A DNA stretch of 20,126 bases. Origin: Selaginella moellendorffii. Its lineage: Eukaryota > Streptophyta > Lycopodiopsida > Selaginellales > Selaginellaceae. Of this stretch, positions 19,768 to 20,126 are shown piece after piece; within the stretch, counting starts at the first letter, position 1, and every line of letters begins with the position of its first letter. The stretch covers positions 9,348 through 29,473 of the forward strand of contig NW_003314459.1 in NCBI RefSeq assembly GCF_000143415.4. The letters run 5' to 3'. The notes under the pieces are model-generated. The model did not search any database. It saw nothing but the letters and a program-made list of their open reading frames with translations, and had not been told where the DNA came from. The position numbers and the translations under genes are program-made.

Positions 19768-20126
19768 GGTCCGTCATCACCCGATTGATGAGGTCCTGGT
19801 TTGCTCTATCACTTTGGAGCCATTTCTGAGTGGCAAGGTGAGCTTCAACGTGGTGGCAGTGATCCAGAGCAGCAGCTCTAGAAGTGGTAATGATGACCAT
19901 GCGTTTCTCTACAGGGACACGGTGCTGTACAAATCCAATTACTATCAGCATCACATGTCTGAGGACAAATTAAGTGAAGTGGTGCCAGATTCAATTGTAT
20001 TTGTGTTGTAATACTACATTATATATAAGGTGTCTCCTACCCTTGACTGGCTACAAAAAATAGCAAATGTCTTTCCCTCTTTGCTCTAAGTGAGCACTCT
20101 GACCAACACACATAACAGTAACATAT

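Larger units (their letters stand above)
17427..20011 (+). pseudogene. SGR2-like DDHD phospholipase-type pseudogene, copy 2
   Basis: This is the better preserved copy. An exon ending at 19212 encodes HEYLEDEGIEKEK and PACRQMMNIFHPYDPVAY. The intron at 19213-19270 (GT-AG) joins in phase to R-VEPLI, giving the DDHD-family signature FNIFHPxDPVAYRxEPL. Instead of the expected continuation (a PxxHRGGKRLH-type block) the frame runs ISILFGESQ to TGA at 19311-19313, so the central DDHD region is missing. Exon 19405-19475 (FYGSMVTERLSRSPNGRVDL, then MLQ) and, after intron 19476-19520, DTKFKHHYIS match the domain's end, where an SHTxYW motif would be expected but LFDQRQQW is found. The terminal exon at 19915-20011 encodes DTVLYKSNYYQHH and stops at TAA. 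The GxSxG lipase segment is not present. Upstream exon-like pieces are shared with copy 1 but unrecognised. Confidence 0.75.
17427..20126 (+). repeat. Duplicated unit, copy 2 (runs off the window)
   Basis: This unit is collinear and highly similar to 10859-14541 apart from the 1.1-kb block unique to copy 1 and small indels. Copy-2-specific differences include a 10-bp insertion near 17797, a longer T run at about 18703-18718, and 18 extra bases near 18810. The repeat boundary on the right is not in the window. Confidence 0.93.

Noticed and set aside
19604-19954. Minus ORF of 116 codons
   Set aside because: It is a shadow of the DDHD-like terminal exons; Ser/Leu-rich runs come from CAG-type and GGGACAGGGA repeats.
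1-20126. CRISPR arrays, tRNA/rRNA genes, bacterial-type operons
   Set aside because: None are seen; the DNA is plant nuclear with introns and eukaryotic transposons, so bacterial ribosome sites and terminators do not apply.

Overview
The window looks like nuclear DNA of a land plant. It carries remnants of two plant protein families (a CYP88-type cytochrome P450 and a SHOOT GRAVITROPISM 2-like DDHD phospholipase), short GT-AG introns of about 40-200 bp, plant-type Helitron ends, a PIF/Harbinger transposase and a miniature LTR element whose primer site matches initiator-Met tRNA. Very AT-rich spacers alternate with gene-derived islands of higher GC. Short introns hint at a non-seed plant such as a bryophyte or lycophyte, but the sequence does not settle the lineage. 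I found no clearly intact gene: every recognisable coding unit is broken, so this reads as a repeat-rich, gene-poor or decaying region.

Layout. 1-922: AT-rich DNA ending in a Helitron 3' terminus. 923-2836: an unidentified plus-strand multi-exon remnant behind a (TC)n tract. 3408-4407: CYP88-like pseudogene (ent-kaurenoic acid oxidase type) lacking the C-terminal half. 4982-5564: complete miniature LTR retrotransposon (TRIM type), minus orientation. 5565-9025: AT-rich spacer. 9026-10252: PIF/Harbinger transposase pseudogene, minus strand. 10830-10855: second Helitron 3' terminus. 10859-14541: first copy of a duplicated unit with SGR2/DDHD-like exons. 14817-15257: unassigned minus ORF of 146 codons. 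15258-17330: weakly coding-looking spacer. 17400-17426: third Helitron terminus. 17427-20126: second copy of the duplicated unit, running off the window.

The main structural observation is that three Helitron 3' ends (hairpin, CTAG, then T) each sit directly against the left edge of a gene-like island with a TATA-like box and a CT-rich leader. Two of these islands are paralogous copies, and homology between them starts exactly at the Helitron ends. The two Helitron tails differ and lie 3 bp apart relative to the shared flank. This suggests independent insertions at neighbouring AT targets, or Helitron involvement in the duplication. No functional pathway links the remnants; what connects them is transposon activity and duplication followed by decay.
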